Source: Polaribacter sp. (GTDB lineage Bacteria; Bacteroidota; Bacteroidia; Flavobacteriales; Flavobacteriaceae). From it: 64,000 nt of DNA. Both the position numbers and the translations under genes were made by a program. The DNA lies in the NCBI GenBank assembly GCA_028343155.1, contig JAOLXX010000003.1, forward strand, positions 1-64,000. Reading direction: 5' to 3'. The stretch's first letter is position 1; each line of letters begins with the position of its first letter. The notes under the pieces were generated by a model. It was not told where the DNA came from. It ran no database searches and saw only the letters and a program-made list of their open reading frames with translations. This document shows, piece after piece, positions 63,568-64,000 of the stretch.

Positions 63568-64000
63568 ATGAAATTATTTTCTGCAACAATAATGTTAACA
63601 GCATTTTTTTTTAGTTTTAGTGCAAATGCACAAGTAAATAAAGACAGTTTATCAATAGTTAAAAAAGATACTACTGCCATCAAAAACACTGCCTTTGAAA
63701 AAGGGAAAGAATACCTTTTAGGAGGTATAAGTGTTACTGGTTTAAAAAAGTTTAGCGAAGAAACTGTTCGCATTTTTTCTGGGTTAAAAAATGGGCAAGC
63801 AATAAAACTCCCAGGAGATAAACTAACAAGTGCTATAAAAAAACTATATGAAAGTAAGCAATTTAGCAATGTCGATGTTTACTTTTTAAAATTAGACGGA
63901 GAAACCGTATATCTTGAATTTAAGGTAGATGAGTTGCCTCAATTAAATTTCGTAAAAATTAAAGGAGTAAAAAAAGGAAAAGCAAAAGAGCTTATAAAAG
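63568..64000 (+). CDS. bamA: outer membrane protein assembly factor BamA, 3' end outside window
   Basis: The first 144 codons of the BamA outer-membrane insertase. A signal peptide (MKLFSATIMLTAFFFSFSAN, cut at ANA-Q) is followed by a first POTRA domain: YLLGGISVTGLKKFSEETVR, LTSAIKKLYESKQFSNVDVY and LNFVKIKGVKKGKAKEL, which begins the second POTRA. The beta-barrel lies beyond the window. Located directly after uppS. Confidence 0.93.
   Translation, partial: MKLFSATIMLTAFFFSFSANAQVNKDSLSIVKKDTTAIKNTAFEKGKEYLLGGISVTGLKKFSEETVRIFSGLKNGQAIKLPGDKLTSAIKKLYESKQFSNVDVYFLKLDGETVYLEFKVDELPQLNFVKIKGVKKGKAKELIK

Noticed and set aside
1..64000. CRISPR array, prophage or IS element
   Set aside because: No regularly spaced direct repeats, Cas, phage structural or transposase genes were seen in any part of the window.

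Overview
The window looks like one contiguous chromosomal piece of a marine-type Flavobacteriaceae bacterium (Bacteroidota; something Polaribacter- or Tenacibaculum-like is my best guess). The reasons are an A+T-rich sequence, repeated use of the Bacteroidota promoter signature (TTG/TTTG, about 19 nt, then TAnnTTTG), a Zn-independent type B ribosomal protein L31, a single-chain GcvP, a SerB-SerA fusion, TTG/GTG starts, and several families I know mainly from flavobacteria (Lacal_2735-like, DUF6089-like, DUF2805/TIGR03643). Genus assignment is inference. No plasmid, prophage, IS transposase or CRISPR array was seen.

Layout. 1-9.6 kb: the tail of an SH3/NlpC-P60 lipoprotein, serB-serA fusion, UbiA-like membrane protein, gcvP, then a roughly 1.6 kb insertion-like segment (7.6-8.8 kb) holding one unusual M23-like gene bracketed by GTTAGGC and GCCTAAC ends that resemble integron attC cores, then rpmE. 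9.7-29.7 kb: ordinary housekeeping and envelope genes (glutaminyl cyclase, beta-helix lipoprotein, two-gene SDR/SprT unit, manC, DUF389, CIA30, tRNA-Lys, MlaF/MlaE-type ABC pair, PafA-type phosphatase, CtlX, DdpX/VanX-type dipeptidase, pyruvate dehydrogenase E1alpha/E2, SGNH hydrolase, a peroxiredoxin-thioredoxin-small protein unit, and a sigma-54 activator with no DNA-binding domain). 30.1-36.4 kb: a MarR-controlled fatty-acid beta-oxidation operon (marR, HAD-hydratase fusion, thiolase, acyl-CoA dehydrogenase), preceded by two identical operator-like repeats.

36.5-40.1 kb: a lipid-unrelated hypothetical gene, a J-domain/KTSC fusion, trxB, tRNA-Pro, and decayed fragments of two GH3 beta-glucosidase C-termini. 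40.1-53.6 kb is the most notable part: a compact light-response/photoprotection island with four photolyase/cryptochrome homologues of different types (DASH cryptochrome, Fe-S (6-4)-type, a third divergent member, and a class I CPD-type photolyase). Packed around them are a TetR-type regulator, a UbiB-like kinase, flavin reductase, SDRs, a DUF2256 mini-protein, a TIGR03643 protein, two tandem paralogous small proteins, glutathione peroxidase, TspO and an SRPBCC protein. The island reads as two tight transcription units, and each begins with a 30-bp palindrome of the same design (TGTYTAAC-N14-GYTAAACA) next to a TAnnTTTG box, which suggests one regulator, perhaps the TetR-type protein, controls both.

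53.8-64 kb: tRNA-Thr, uridine kinase, FtsB/DivIC-like protein, both methylmalonyl-CoA mutase subunits, an alpha/beta hydrolase, pdxJ, a CBS protein, nadK, a DUF6089-like outer-membrane protein, uppS, and the start of bamA, which is cut by the window edge.
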